Both the position numbers and the translations under genes were made by a program. Source: Aliarcobacter cryaerophilus (lineage in GTDB: Bacteria; Campylobacterota; Campylobacteria; Campylobacterales; Arcobacteraceae). Taken from it: DNA of 64,000 nt. Shown here piece by piece: positions 44,598 to 53,197 of this stretch (within the stretch, counting starts at the first letter, position 1; the number at the start of each line of letters is the position of its first letter). The notes under the pieces are model-generated. The model saw only the letters and a list, made by a program, of their open reading frames with translations. It was not told the origin of the DNA and ran no database searches. The stretch spans positions 1,116,001 through 1,180,000 of the forward strand of contig NZ_CP060694.1 of assembly GCF_014352935.1 (NCBI RefSeq), in the 5' to 3' direction.

Positions 44598-46565
44598 ATG
44601 CAAAAAGAGTGTAAAAATGTTTATATAACAACTCCAATTTATTATGTAAATGATGTAGCACACATAGGTCATGCTTACACAACAATAATAGCTGATATGC
44701 TAGCAAGATACTCAAGATTAATTGGACATAATACATATTTATTAACAGGAACTGATGAACACGGACAAAAAATTGCTCAAAGTGCTGAAGCTAGAGGAAA
44801 AACTCCAAAAGAGTATGCAGATGAGATTTCTGGAAAATTTAGAGCGCTTTGGGATGATTTTGATATAACTTACGATAAATTTATTAGAACAACAGATGAA
44901 GAGCATAAAGTTGGTGTTCAACAAGCTTTTTTAAAGATGTATCAAAATCAAGATATTTACAAAGGTGAATATGAAGGTTTTTACTGTGTTCCTTGTGAGA
45001 CATTTTTTCCAGAATCTCAACTTGCAGATGGAGAGTTTTGTCCAGAGTGTGGTAGATCTACTATAGTTGTAAAAGAAGAAAGCTACTTTTTTAAATTATC
45101 AAAATATGAAGATAAACTTTTAAAATGGTATGAAGAGAATCCTGATTGCATATTACCAAGAGCTAAAAAAAATGAGATTGTAAATTTTGTAAAAAATGGT
45201 TTAAAAGATCTTTCAATTTCTAGAACATCTTTTGATTGGGGAGTTAAGCTTCCTGAATCTATGAATGAACCAAAACATGTTATGTATGTTTGGCTTGATG
45301 CACTTTTAAACTACACAACAGCTTTAGGATATGGAACGACTGAAAAAAATATGAATTTTTGGCCAGCAAATATTCATTTAGTTGGAAAAGATATTTTAAG
45401 GTTCCATGCTATTTATTGGCCAGCATTTTTAATGAGCTTAAATTTACCTCTACCAAAACATATTGCTGCTCATGGATGGTGGACTAGAGATGGTGAAAAA
45501 ATGAGTAAATCAAAAGGAAATGTAGTAAATCCAAAAGAGGTAGCAGATGCTTATGGATTAGATGCATTTAGATATTTCCTTTTAAGAGAAGTTCCTTTTG
45601 GGCAAGATGGAGATTTTTCACAAAAAGCACTACTAGATAGAATAAACTCTGATTTAGGAAATGATTTAGGAAATTTACTAAATAGAATTATGGGAATGAG
45701 TGGCAAATATTTTGACTTTAGTGTAAGCTCAAAAGATGTTCTTAAATTCCATAAAAAAGAGCTTAATGAAGTAAATAGTATTGTATCAACACTAGAAAAC
45801 TATATTTATAATATGCAAATAAATAGATACCTAGAAGAGATTTGGAAAATCTTAACTATTGGAAACAAAGCTATAAATGACTATGAACCATGGAATTTAA
45901 TAAAAGATGGTAAAAACGATGAAGCTATGGCTTTAGTTGCTCTAATTACAAACATTATGGCAAAAGTTGCTCTACTTCTTGATAGTGTAATGCCACATAA
46001 AATAAAAGATATTGCAACTTGTTTAGGTATTGAAATATCAACTCAAAATTATAATAAATTAATATTAAATAATGAACTTTTAAGTGATGTAAAAATAACA
46101 AAAATAGATGCCCTATTTCCAAGAGTTGAAGATATTTTACTAGCACAACCAGATGTTTCAGATATTACAGTTTTACAAAAAGATGAAAGTAAATATGAAT
46201 CAAAAGATGAGCCTGAAGCTCTTGATTTAGGAGATTTAAATCTTATAACTATTGATAAATTCTTTGAAACAACTATTAAAGTTGGAACTATCATAGAAGC
46301 TGTTGAAGTTCCAAAATCTTCAAAACTTCTAAAACTTCAAGTTGATTTAGGTGAAAATCGTCCAAGACAAGTTGTTGCGGGAATAAAAGAATTTTATAGT
46401 GCATCTGAACTTGTTGGAACTCAAGCTTGTGTTGTTGCAAACTTAAAACCTGCGAAATTAATGGGTCTTTTAAGTGAAGGTATGCTTTTAGCAGCAAAAG
46501 ATGAAAATGGATTAAGCCTAATAAGACCTGAAAAACCTAAAAAAATTGGTACAAAAATAAGCTAG
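44598..46565 (+). CDS. metG: Methionyl-tRNA synthetase
   Basis: Class I synthetase: TPIYYVNDVAHIGHAYTT (HIGH), a zinc region with CVPCETFF and CPECG, and EKMSKSKGN (KMSKS) near residue 297. The C-terminus FFETTIKVGTIIEAVEVPKS begins the EMAP-like tRNA-binding domain, which dimerises the enzyme. 655 residues. Preceded by AAAAAAGG. The stop TAG overlaps the next gene's GTG by one base. Confidence 0.96.
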   Translation: MQKECKNVYITTPIYYVNDVAHIGHAYTTIIADMLARYSRLIGHNTYLLTGTDEHGQKIAQSAEARGKTPKEYADEISGKFRALWDDFDITYDKFIRTTDEEHKVGVQQAFLKMYQNQDIYKGEYEGFYCVPCETFFPESQLADGEFCPECGRSTIVVKEESYFFKLSKYEDKLLKWYEENPDCILPRAKKNEIVNFVKNGLKDLSISRTSFDWGVKLPESMNEPKHVMYVWLDALLNYTTALGYGTTEKNMNFWPANIHLVGKDILRFHAIYWPAFLMSLNLPLPKHIAAHGWWTRDGEKMSKSKGNVVNPKEVADAYGLDAFRYFLLREVPFGQDGDFSQKALLDRINSDLGNDLGNLLNRIMGMSGKYFDFSVSSKDVLKFHKKELNEVNSIVSTLENYIYNMQINRYLEEIWKILTIGNKAINDYEPWNLIKDGKNDEAMALVALITNIMAKVALLLDSVMPHKIKDIATCLGIEISTQNYNKLILNNELLSDVKITKIDALFPRVEDILLAQPDVSDITVLQKDESKYESKDEPEALDLGDLNLITIDKFFETTIKVGTIIEAVEVPKSSKLLKLQVDLGENRPRQVVAGIKEFYSASELVGTQACVVANLKPAKLMGLLSEGMLLAAKDENGLSLIRPEKPKKIGTKIS

Positions 46566-47563
46566 TGAAAATCTCTTCAATAGTTGATATAGTTGATGGA
46601 GAACTTCTAAACTCTCCATCTATCTCTTTTATAAACAATATAAGCAGTGATGCAAACAAAGTAAAAACTTCTGATATGTTTATTGCAAAAAATATTGAAG
46701 ATTTAAAAATAGCTTTACAAAATGGAGCTTATGCAGTTATATTTGAAAAAGATTTTGAAGTAATTGATAATGAAATTGCTTTTATAAAAGTAAAAAATCT
46801 AGAATTAGCTTTATTAAAAATAGTAAGATATAAACTATCTACTCTAAAAATCAAATCCTATTTTTGTAGTGATGAAACTTTTGATATGTTAAAGTTATAT
46901 CAAAACAATCATACAAAACCTATTTTTCTAATCTCTAAAAATATAGAAAAAGCATTTAAATTTATTGATGATATTAAAGATGGTGATATTTTAATATCAA
47001 AAAATAAAAAACTTTTAGAGAGCATCTATCCAGATAGCAAAGAGTTTGAGAAAAAATTAGATGAAAATAGTATAAAAAATCTAATAAAACACTCTTTATT
47101 TGAACTTAGTTTTTCATACAAAGATATATACTTCTCAAAATTAAGATTATCTAAAATATATTTGAATAGTTTTTTGAATATTTATGATTTTTTTAAAGGA
47201 AATATTGATATTTCAAAACTAAAACTATATTCAAACTTTAAAGCAATATTTATTGATAAAGATTTTCAACCAATAGAGAGTGGGAAAAGTGATAGCTTTA
47301 TAATTTGCCAAACAAATAAAAATTTAATTCCTATAGAAATTGCCTATCTAAAAAATGAATTTAGATATGCAAAAACTATATTTGTTTCAAAATATAAAAT
47401 ATCTTTTTTAGATGAAAAAGAACAGATAATTATAAATAATATAGAAGATTTAAAAAATATTTTAAAAAATTTGAAATTTAACTGTGTTTATTTAATAGGT
47501 TTTACAAACCAAGAGATTTTTGAATTTCTACAAAACTCTCAAAAACTACAAGCTCTATTTTAA
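46565..47563 (+). CDS. Mur-ligase N-domain-like protein, otherwise unknown
   Basis: The N-terminal 90 residues look like the UDP-binding first domain of MurE/MurF: FINNISSDANKVKTSDMFIA, then ALQNGAYAVIFEKDFEV. The ATP-binding GTxGKTT domain that should follow is missing; the rest (residues 100-332) is Lys- and Ile-rich and shows no domain I know. GTG start, sharing one base with the metG stop. It meets the S24 regulator gene end to end with a four-base overlap. A degenerate Mur-like protein or a regulator of peptidoglycan synthesis is possible, but this is inference. Confidence 0.65.
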   Translation: MKISSIVDIVDGELLNSPSISFINNISSDANKVKTSDMFIAKNIEDLKIALQNGAYAVIFEKDFEVIDNEIAFIKVKNLELALLKIVRYKLSTLKIKSYFCSDETFDMLKLYQNNHTKPIFLISKNIEKAFKFIDDIKDGDILISKNKKLLESIYPDSKEFEKKLDENSIKNLIKHSLFELSFSYKDIYFSKLRLSKIYLNSFLNIYDFFKGNIDISKLKLYSNFKAIFIDKDFQPIESGKSDSFIICQTNKNLIPIEIAYLKNEFRYAKTIFVSKYKISFLDEKEQIIINNIEDLKNILKNLKFNCVYLIGFTNQEIFEFLQNSQKLQALF

Positions 47564-48216
47564 TATATTTTTCCAAATGAACTAATAACTTTTCCTAAAA
47601 TATTTAGTTCATCTTTTTTTAAAATTTGAACAGGATAATCTTTATTGTCAGAAATAATATCTAAAAGTCCATCTACTCTTTTTTGGACTCTTTTTACAAA
47701 AAGACCATGATTTGTTGTAAAGGCATAGATTCCATCCCTACTTATATCATTTTTAGTTTTATCAACAAAAATTATATTATTTGAGTTTAGTGTAGGTTCC
47801 ATTGAATCACCAACAACATTTATAGCATCTATATTTTTAAGATTTTCTTTTCCACCTAACATAGTTAAAAAACAATCAGGAAGCTCCAAACTTTCACAAT
47901 AATCTTCACTATCATAAGCTCCACCTCCAGCACTTACATTTACAGTTGGATAATATTTTATCCAGTATCTATCAGTGCTATCTATTAAAGAGTTTGGATT
48001 TTGATTATACAAAAGCCAATTTATTGAAATTTTTCTCTTTGCACAAAAATTTAAAATATTTGTATATGGAATTTTCCCTCTATTTTTCATTGTTGCAAAA
48101 TTTGCTTGAGTTAAATCCAAAGCCTCAGCCAACTCTTTATCAAAAACTTTTTTTGTTTTACTATCAGTTTTTAAAATATTTTTTAACTTATTAAGAATAT
48201 CTTCAACTATAAACAT
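47560..48216 (-). CDS. CI-like transcriptional regulator with S24 protease domain
   Basis: The N-terminus (FDKELAEALDLTQANFATMK, then NRGKIPYTNIL) is a phage CI-type helix-turn-helix. The C-terminal half is a LexA/CI-like S24 domain with GDSMEPTL (Ser138) and FVKRV (Lys175) as catalytic dyad, and an Ala96-Gly97 bond in VSAGGGA that could be the self-cleavage site. 218 residues. Such proteins switch off repression on RecA or stress signals. No phage genes are nearby, so it seems resident. AAGGAA lies just before the ATG, and candidate half-sites lie upstream. Confidence 0.87.
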   Translation of the reverse strand: MFIVEDILNKLKNILKTDSKTKKVFDKELAEALDLTQANFATMKNRGKIPYTNILNFCAKRKISINWLLYNQNPNSLIDSTDRYWIKYYPTVNVSAGGGAYDSEDYCESLELPDCFLTMLGGKENLKNIDAINVVGDSMEPTLNSNNIIFVDKTKNDISRDGIYAFTTNHGLFVKRVQKRVDGLLDIISDNKDYPVQILKKDELNILGKVISSFGKIY

Positions 48217-48227
48217 TTTATTCCTTC

Positions 48228-48274
48228 TTTTGAATTATTTTTGAAATTATATTACATTTTGAAATATTTTTCAA
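48228..48274. promoter_or_regulatory. Candidate operator: repeated TTTTGAA(A) with a palindrome
   Basis: Three half-sites of form TTTTGAA(A) lie at 48228, 48239 and 48257, and the last is part of a perfect palindrome TTGAAA-TATT-TTTCAA at 48259-48274. They sit 12-58 bases upstream of the S24 regulator and 140 bases upstream of pckA. Autoregulation is a guess from position and symmetry. Confidence 0.4.
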
Positions 48275-48375
48275 CTATTTTTTTGCTTTTTTTTATATTT
48301 TTTTATAAAAGACAAGAAATATTCAATTTGTTATGAAATTTACTCATCTTTCAGAAAGTTTTATATTTTTTTGGA

Positions 48376-48381
48376 TAAAAT
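48376..48381 (+). promoter_or_regulatory. -10-like box of pckA
   Basis: TAAAAT in TTTGGATAAAATTTCGC, 34 bases before the pckA ATG, with no -35 motif. Confidence 0.4.
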
Positions 48382-48414
48382 TTCGCATTAAAAATTAGAA
48401 TAGGAATTTGAATT

Positions 48415-49992
48415 ATGTCTAATATTAAAGACTCATTAGGTTTAGAAAACATTGGTACGATATTTAGAAATTCGGATGTCGATTTTTTAATCGATTTTGC
48501 GGTAAAAAATGAGAAGGCAAAAATATCTTCTACTGGTGCTTTAATGATTGATACAGGTATTTTTACAGGTAGAAGTCCAAAAGATAAGTTCTTTGTAAAT
48601 CAAGACCCATCAAATAAATATATTGCTTGGGGAGATATAAATAGAAAAGTTTCAAAAGAGGTTTATGTTGATTTACTTGCAAACTCAAAAAAACAACTAA
48701 GCAATAAAGATATTTTTGTAACAGATGTTTTTTGTGGTTCTTCATTAGATTCAAGAAGAGCAGTAAGATTTATTACTGAAGTTGCTTGGCAAGCTCATTT
48801 TATTCAAAATATGTTTATTCTTCCTACAAAAGAGGAGCTTGAAAACTTTAAACCTGATTTTACAATTTACAATGCATGTAAAACTGTTGATATGGCTTAT
48901 GTAAGTCATGGGTTACACTCAGAGGTTTATGTTATATTTAATGTGGAAGAGAATCAAGCTATTATTGGTGGAACTTGGTATGCTGGTGAGATGAAAAAAG
49001 GTGTGTTCTCTATGATGAACTACTGGCTTCCACTAGAAGGAAAACTTCCAATGCACTGTTCTGCAAATATTGGGAAAGATGGTGACACTGCACTATTCTT
49101 TGGACTTTCTGGAACAGGAAAAACTACGCTTTCAACAGATCCAAATAGAGCATTAATTGGTGATGATGAGCATGGTTGGGATGATAACGGAGTATTTAAC
49201 TTTGAGGGTGGTTGTTATGCAAAAGTAATTAACCTTGACCCAGAAAGCGAACCTGAAATCTTTGGTGCTATTAAAAAAGGTGCTATTTTAGAAAATGTTG
49301 TTGCAGATGAAAATGGAGTTGTAGATTACTCTGATAAATCAAAAACAGAAAATACAAGAGTTTCTTACCCAATAGATCATATAGAAAATCACACTCCATC
49401 TATGAGAGGTGGGCATCCAAAAAATATTATATTCTTATGTGCTGATGCTTTTGGTGTTTTACCTCCAGTTGCTAAACTAGATAAACAACAAGCTATGTAC
49501 TACTTCTTAAGTGGTTATACTGCAAAAGTAGCAGGAACTGAAAGAGGAATAAACGAGCCAATGGCAACTTTCTCTTCTTGTTTTGGAGAGGCCTTTTTAC
49601 CACTAAACCCAACTGTTTATGCTGAGCTTTTAGGTAAAAAAATAGATGAACATAATGTAAATGTATTTTTAGTAAACACAGGATGGACAGGTGGTCCTTA
49701 TGGTGTTGGAAAAAGAATGAGTATTAAAAATACAAGAGCTTGTATAAATGCTATTTTAGATGGTTCTATAAATGAATCTGAATTCCAAAATATGACAATA
49801 TTTAATATACAAATTCCAAAAACACTAAAAGGTGTAGATACTCATGTATTAACTCCTAGATATACATGGTCTGACCCCCTAGAGTATGACAAAGCAAAAA
49901 GAAAATTAGCAGAGATGTATATAGAAAACTTTAAAAAATATTTAACTCTTGAGAGTGAATATGATTTTACAGCTGCTGGTCCACAGTTATAA
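48415..49992 (+). CDS. pckA: Phosphoenolpyruvate carboxykinase (ATP)
   Basis: Converts oxaloacetate and ATP to [18 protein letters not shown] is the P-loop, with GDDEHGWDD and [11 protein letters not shown] following as kinase-specific motifs, and TGRSPKDKF near the start. 525 residues, a normal length. AATAGGAA precedes the ATG. A strong terminator follows. Feeds gluconeogenesis with fbp. Confidence 0.96.
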   Translation: MSNIKDSLGLENIGTIFRNSDVDFLIDFAVKNEKAKISSTGALMIDTGIFTGRSPKDKFFVNQDPSNKYIAWGDINRKVSKEVYVDLLANSKKQLSNKDIFVTDVFCGSSLDSRRAVRFITEVAWQAHFIQNMFILPTKEELENFKPDFTIYNACKTVDMAYVSHGLHSEVYVIFNVEENQAIIGGTWYAGEMKKGVFSMMNYWLPLEGKLPMHCSANIGKDGDTALFFGLSGTGKTTLSTDPNRALIGDDEHGWDDNGVFNFEGGCYAKVINLDPESEPEIFGAIKKGAILENVVADENGVVDYSDKSKTENTRVSYPIDHIENHTPSMRGGHPKNIIFLCADAFGVLPPVAKLDKQQAMYYFLSGYTAKVAGTERGINEPMATFSSCFGEAFLPLNPTVYAELLGKKIDEHNVNVFLVNTGWTGGPYGVGKRMSIKNTRACINAILDGSINESEFQNMTIFNIQIPKTLKGVDTHVLTPRYTWSDPLEYDKAKRKLAEMYIENFKKYLTLESEYDFTAAGPQL

Positions 49993-50014
49993 TAAAATTT
50001 TGTTTTAGATAATC

Positions 50015-50049
50015 AAAAAGCTAAGGATAAAAATCCTTAGCTTTTTTTA
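50015..50049 (+). terminator. Intrinsic terminator of pckA
   Basis: AAAAAGCTAAGGAT (50015-50028) pairs with ATCCTTAGCTTTTT (50033-50046) around an AAAA loop and is followed by more T. A classical rho-independent terminator. Confidence 0.85.
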
Positions 50050-50094
50050 TGTAGATATATTTATACTAAAAGTTCTTTTTAACAAAGTATTATT

Positions 50095-50154
50095 TTATTT
50101 TACAGGTTTATCATCTGGTGTTACTATTACAGGATCTAATACTGATGTTGCCAT
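50095..50154 (-). CDS. Possible micro-ORF (19 aa)
   Basis: Starts with ATG at 50154, four bases after the stop of the 219-residue membrane protein, with GAGGG eight bases upstream. The peptide MATSVLDPVIVTPDDKPVK has no membrane helix or cysteine. The good ribosome binding site and tight spacing make translation plausible, but such a short frame can occur by chance. It might be the remnant of a longer gene. About 45 bases on is the pckA terminator. Confidence 0.4.
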   Translation of the reverse strand: MATSVLDPVIVTPDDKPVK

Positions 50155-50157
50155 TTT

Positions 50158-50817
50158 TTACCCTCTATTATTTTTTTGTGGTATAAACCAAGTTGTTTGT
50201 AAATTTTTTATATCAAAATCATAATACTTGAGAAAATAGTTTTCTATAACTATTTCTTTATCTTTTTCAACTAAAATAGAAATTATTTCAAAATCATCAA
50301 TGCCTATTAAAAATAAACCATAACCATAATTTAATTTTCTAAAAAAAAGAACTGATGATAAATATAAAAAAAATAATCCAATAAATGTTATTGGGAAAAA
50401 TAATAATAAAAAGAATCTAGCAAAAATACTTACTCTTTTAACTTTTCCCTTAAAATCAATAATTATTGGTCTTTTATATATTTCATTTATGGTAGAAATA
50501 CTTTTCTCTTTACTAGAAGATATTTTCATTATCTTATGTTCATAAAAAAGTATCTTATGTGGTTCTTTAGCATGTTTTAGTATCTTATAAATAGAATAAA
50601 TAGAACTTACAATAAGAATACTAGTTCCGCTAGTTCTATTGTAAATATCTCCTTTACTTAACTCTAATCCTTCTCCGATACCAAATACCCAGATTGCAAT
50701 CAATCCTACAAAGGATACTAAAAGAACCATTATATGCTGAGTAATTTCAATATTATCTTTTATTTCAAATAAAAATCCATCTTTATCTGGTATTAATTCT
50801 AAGTTTTTATCATTCAT
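50158..50817 (-). CDS. Hypothetical membrane protein (219 aa)
   Basis: Four likely membrane helices in two pairs: MVLLVSFVGLIAIWVFGIG, then TSILIVSSIYSIYKIL, and FFLLLFFPITFIGLFFLYL. No cysteine or known domain. N- and C-terminal parts look cytoplasmic and charged. Begins four bases inside the end of a 57-residue frame (ATGA overlap), and is followed by a 19-residue frame. No link to ribBA or pckA is apparent. I do not recognise this protein; an effector, immunity or transport accessory role cannot be told apart. Confidence 0.7.
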   Translation of the reverse strand: MNDKNLELIPDKDGFLFEIKDNIEITQHIMVLLVSFVGLIAIWVFGIGEGLELSKGDIYNRTSGTSILIVSSIYSIYKILKHAKEPHKILFYEHKIMKISSSKEKSISTINEIYKRPIIIDFKGKVKRVSIFARFFLLLFFPITFIGLFFLYLSSVLFFRKLNYGYGLFLIGIDDFEIISILVEKDKEIVIENYFLKYYDFDIKNLQTTWFIPQKNNRG

Positions 50818-50987
50818 TTTATTTCTCTATATAAAGTAATATTTTTTAAAGAATTATCATAATTTATTGAATTTGCAAAATATTTGATTGTTTTTAAATT
50901 TTGTAGTTTATTTATAGAAATTATATTAGTCATATAACTAAAGATAGTTAGTATACTGATAAGTTTAAATTTAATAAAAATCCCCAT
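50814..50987 (-). CDS. Small membrane peptide (57 aa) coupled to the 219-aa gene
   Basis: ATG at 50987, with AAGGGA about 11 bases upstream, gives a 57-residue peptide whose first third (IFIKFKLISILTIFSYMTNI) is hydrophobic, then a polar tail. Its TGA overlaps the ATG of the 219-residue gene (ATGA), a hallmark of translational coupling. No similarity I recognise. The gap of roughly 300 bases before ribBA otherwise holds only this gene and a dyad. Confidence 0.55.
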   Translation of the reverse strand: MGIFIKFKLISILTIFSYMTNIISINKLQNLKTIKYFANSINYDNSLKNITLYREIK

Positions 50988-51046
50988 TTTTATCTTATTC
51001 CCTTGTATAAATATTATTTTTATGCCTTGTGAAAATTCTATCAGAA

Positions 51047-51070
51047 ACTTGTCACATTTTTGTCACAAGT
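51047..51070. promoter_or_regulatory. Dyad and direct repeat of TTGTCACA between ribBA and the small membrane operon
   Basis: ACTTGT (51047-51052) and ACAAGT (51065-51070) are inverted copies, with ACA and TGT pairing inside and one mismatched C on each side. At the same time TTGTCACA is present twice as a direct repeat. It lies 60 bases upstream of the 57-residue gene and 48 bases after ribBA, so it is either an operator or a weak terminator. Confidence 0.4.
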
Positions 51071-51117
51071 CTCTCATACTATTTACAATTTAATTATTTT
51101 ATAAATTAAAATTATTT

Positions 51118-52149
51118 TTATCCCTCTATTTGTATCTCTTCTAAAATCTCTAAACCAAAACCTTGAAGTCCTACAAAAGAGTGTTTTCCTCCACTTGTCA
51201 TTAGCTTAATTTTTTTAATTTTTAAAGAATTTAATATTTGAGCCCCTATTCCATAGTTCTTTTCTAGTTCCTGATTTTTATTTGAGTTATTTAAAAATAT
51301 TAAAACTCCACCTTTACTTTGTAAAAAGTTTATAGTTTTTAACATAGAGTTTAATTTATTATCATGTAAAAATATTTTAATATCAGGTCTTATTGTATGA
51401 AATTTTACATGATTTACATCTTCTTCTTTTCCAAAAAGAATAACTGTATGAATATTTTCAAGATGGTCTTTAAACTCTTTTTTTATAGCTTCCTTACCAA
51501 AGAATAAAATTTCATTACTAGAAACTTCAGAAACTAAAGTTTCATTTGCAAGTCTATATTCAACTAAATCTGATATATAAATCTGTTTTAAATTATGTTT
51601 AGCAGCAAAAATATCTAAATCATCTCTTCTTGCCATTGTTCCATCTTCTTTTAGAATTTCACAAATAACAGCTTCACCTTTTAGCCCAGCTAACTTACAT
51701 AAATCAACACTTCCTTCTGTGTGACCTGTTCGAACTAATACTCCACCATCTTTTGCAATAAGTGGAAATATATGCCCTGGTCTTACAAGCTCTGTAGCTT
51801 TAGATATTGGATTTGCTAAAATCTTAATAGTATTGTCTCTTTCTATTGCACTAATTCCAGTAGCTGCATTTACATCATCAACCGAAACTGTAAAAGCTGT
51901 TTCATACGATGATGTATTATTTGAAACCATAGGAAAAAGTTCAAGCCTTTTTGCTGTTTCACTTGATACACTCACACAAACCAAACCTTTGGCATGAGTT
52001 ACCATAAAATTTACAAGTTCTGGGGTACTCAACGCTGCTGAATATACTAAATCTCCCTCATTTTCTCTATCTTCATCATCTAGCATTATTACCATATTGC
52101 CTTTTTTTATCTCTTCTATTGCCTCTTTTACTCTTGTTATTGCATTCAT
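51118..52149 (-). CDS. ribB: 3,4-dihydroxy-2-butanone 4-phosphate synthase with degenerate GTP cyclohydrolase II domain (RibBX-like)
   Basis: The N-terminal 200 residues are a complete RibB: MVIMLDDEDRENEGDLVYSA, FMVTHAKGLVCVS, GHIFPLIAKDGGVLVRTGHT and EGSVDLCKLAGL. The C-terminal part resembles GTP cyclohydrolase II only in outline (KNYGIGAQILNSLKIKKIKL) and lacks its zinc cysteines and the RCDCG and GRGIG motifs. This hybrid is known as RibBX in Proteobacteria, including Campylobacterota; a separate RibA should exist elsewhere. The 343-residue protein makes one riboflavin precursor. No FMN riboswitch upstream. Confidence 0.9.
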   Translation of the reverse strand: MNAITRVKEAIEEIKKGNMVIMLDDEDRENEGDLVYSAALSTPELVNFMVTHAKGLVCVSVSSETAKRLELFPMVSNNTSSYETAFTVSVDDVNAATGISAIERDNTIKILANPISKATELVRPGHIFPLIAKDGGVLVRTGHTEGSVDLCKLAGLKGEAVICEILKEDGTMARRDDLDIFAAKHNLKQIYISDLVEYRLANETLVSEVSSNEILFFGKEAIKKEFKDHLENIHTVILFGKEEDVNHVKFHTIRPDIKIFLHDNKLNSMLKTINFLQSKGGVLIFLNNSNKNQELEKNYGIGAQILNSLKIKKIKLMTSGGKHSFVGLQGFGLEILEEIQIEG

Positions 52150-52179
52150 ATTTTCTCTTTTAAATTATATTTTTTGTGG

Positions 52180-52185
52180 ATTATA
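52180..52185 (-). promoter_or_regulatory. -10 promoter box of ribB
   Basis: Minus-strand TATAAT in TAGATATAATCCAC, 31 bases upstream of the ATG. Confidence 0.5.
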
Positions 52186-52211
52186 TCTAAAAAGCCCTTG
52201 TGTCTTTACTA

Positions 52212-53197
52212 CTACTCAAATGGCAAAATACTATTTTGCTCTTCATATTTTTTTAGTTTTTGAATTAGATTAATCTTTGCATCATCAAAGTTATTTGATG
52301 ATGCACCTTTTAATTCAATAGTTTTACTAGATAATTGTCTATTATTTTTATCTTTTACTTTAATATTTAAAATATTTTCAATAATAAAAAAACCAGATGG
52401 TCTAATCTTACTTTGATTTGAGCTCAAATCTATCTCATAAATATTTTCACTATCTTTCTTTTCTACAACTTTGTATGATTTTTTGTTTAAGCTATTTTTG
52501 AAAACTTCTTTAAAAATTTCTGAATTATCATCATTTTTTATAAAAAAACTTATTTTTGAAATACTGCTTTTTATCTCTTCTTCTATTTTTTGAATAGTTT
52601 TTATATACCTATTTTCGCTCTTATTTTTATTTTGTAAACTCTCTAAAAGTTCTGCTTTGTTCAGATTAATATAAAATTTTTCTAAAAGCTCTTTATATTT
52701 TATATTTTTACTCAAAATATCATCATTGCTTTTTTTTAAAATTTCATATTCATCATAAAGATTTGATATTTGAGTATTTAAACTATTTATTAAATCACTT
52801 TTTTTATACTAATCAAATAAAAAATATCTTTTTGAAAACTATAAAAATCCTCTATTTTATAATCTTTAAAAGTTAATTTTTCACTCTTTGTATTTATATT
52901 AAAAGTTGTAGTTTTAGAAACATACTCTCTATAATCTCTAAAAGATTTTAAACTTATCTCTTGATTTGATTGTATTGTTAGCATTAATCTTGAAGATAAA
53001 TCATCTAAAGCATTTAAAATAGCCTCTTGTTTTGTATTCGCAACTCCTACTCCATAAAGTATAATTCCCTCATTTAAAGGTGGGTTTAAGTACCAAGAAG
53101 GATATTTTAAAGAGTTATTTTGTGAAATTTCATCTTTGTTTATTCCAAAACAAGCTACAAAAAAAATTGAAAAAAATATAGGTAATAAATATTTCAT
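52212..53197 (-). pseudogene. Lpp20-type lipoprotein with coiled-coil tail, frameshifted at an A7 run
   Basis: The first frame (53197-52790) is a lipoprotein (YLLPIFFSIFFVACFG) with a Lpp20-like domain: YPSWYLNPPLNEGIILYGVG and KQEAILNALDDLSSRLML. On the minus strand it reads ATA-AAA-AAA-GTG and soon stops. A -1 shift at A7 (52799-52805) instead gives KKSDLINSLNTQISNLYDEY, which runs into the second frame (to 52212), a coiled coil and a beta-rich domain. Together they span 328 residues. Either one A is missing or the ribosome slips at A-AAA-AAA. It overlaps the CsgG-like gene by four bases. Confidence 0.8.

Noticed and set aside
44383-44736. A 117-residue minus-strand frame opposite metG and fbp
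   Set aside because: Leu/His-rich antisense shadow of well recognised genes.
52150-52211. FMN riboswitch before ribB
   Set aside because: The leader is only about 30 bases long with a -10 box in it, and none of the conserved RFN helices is seen.
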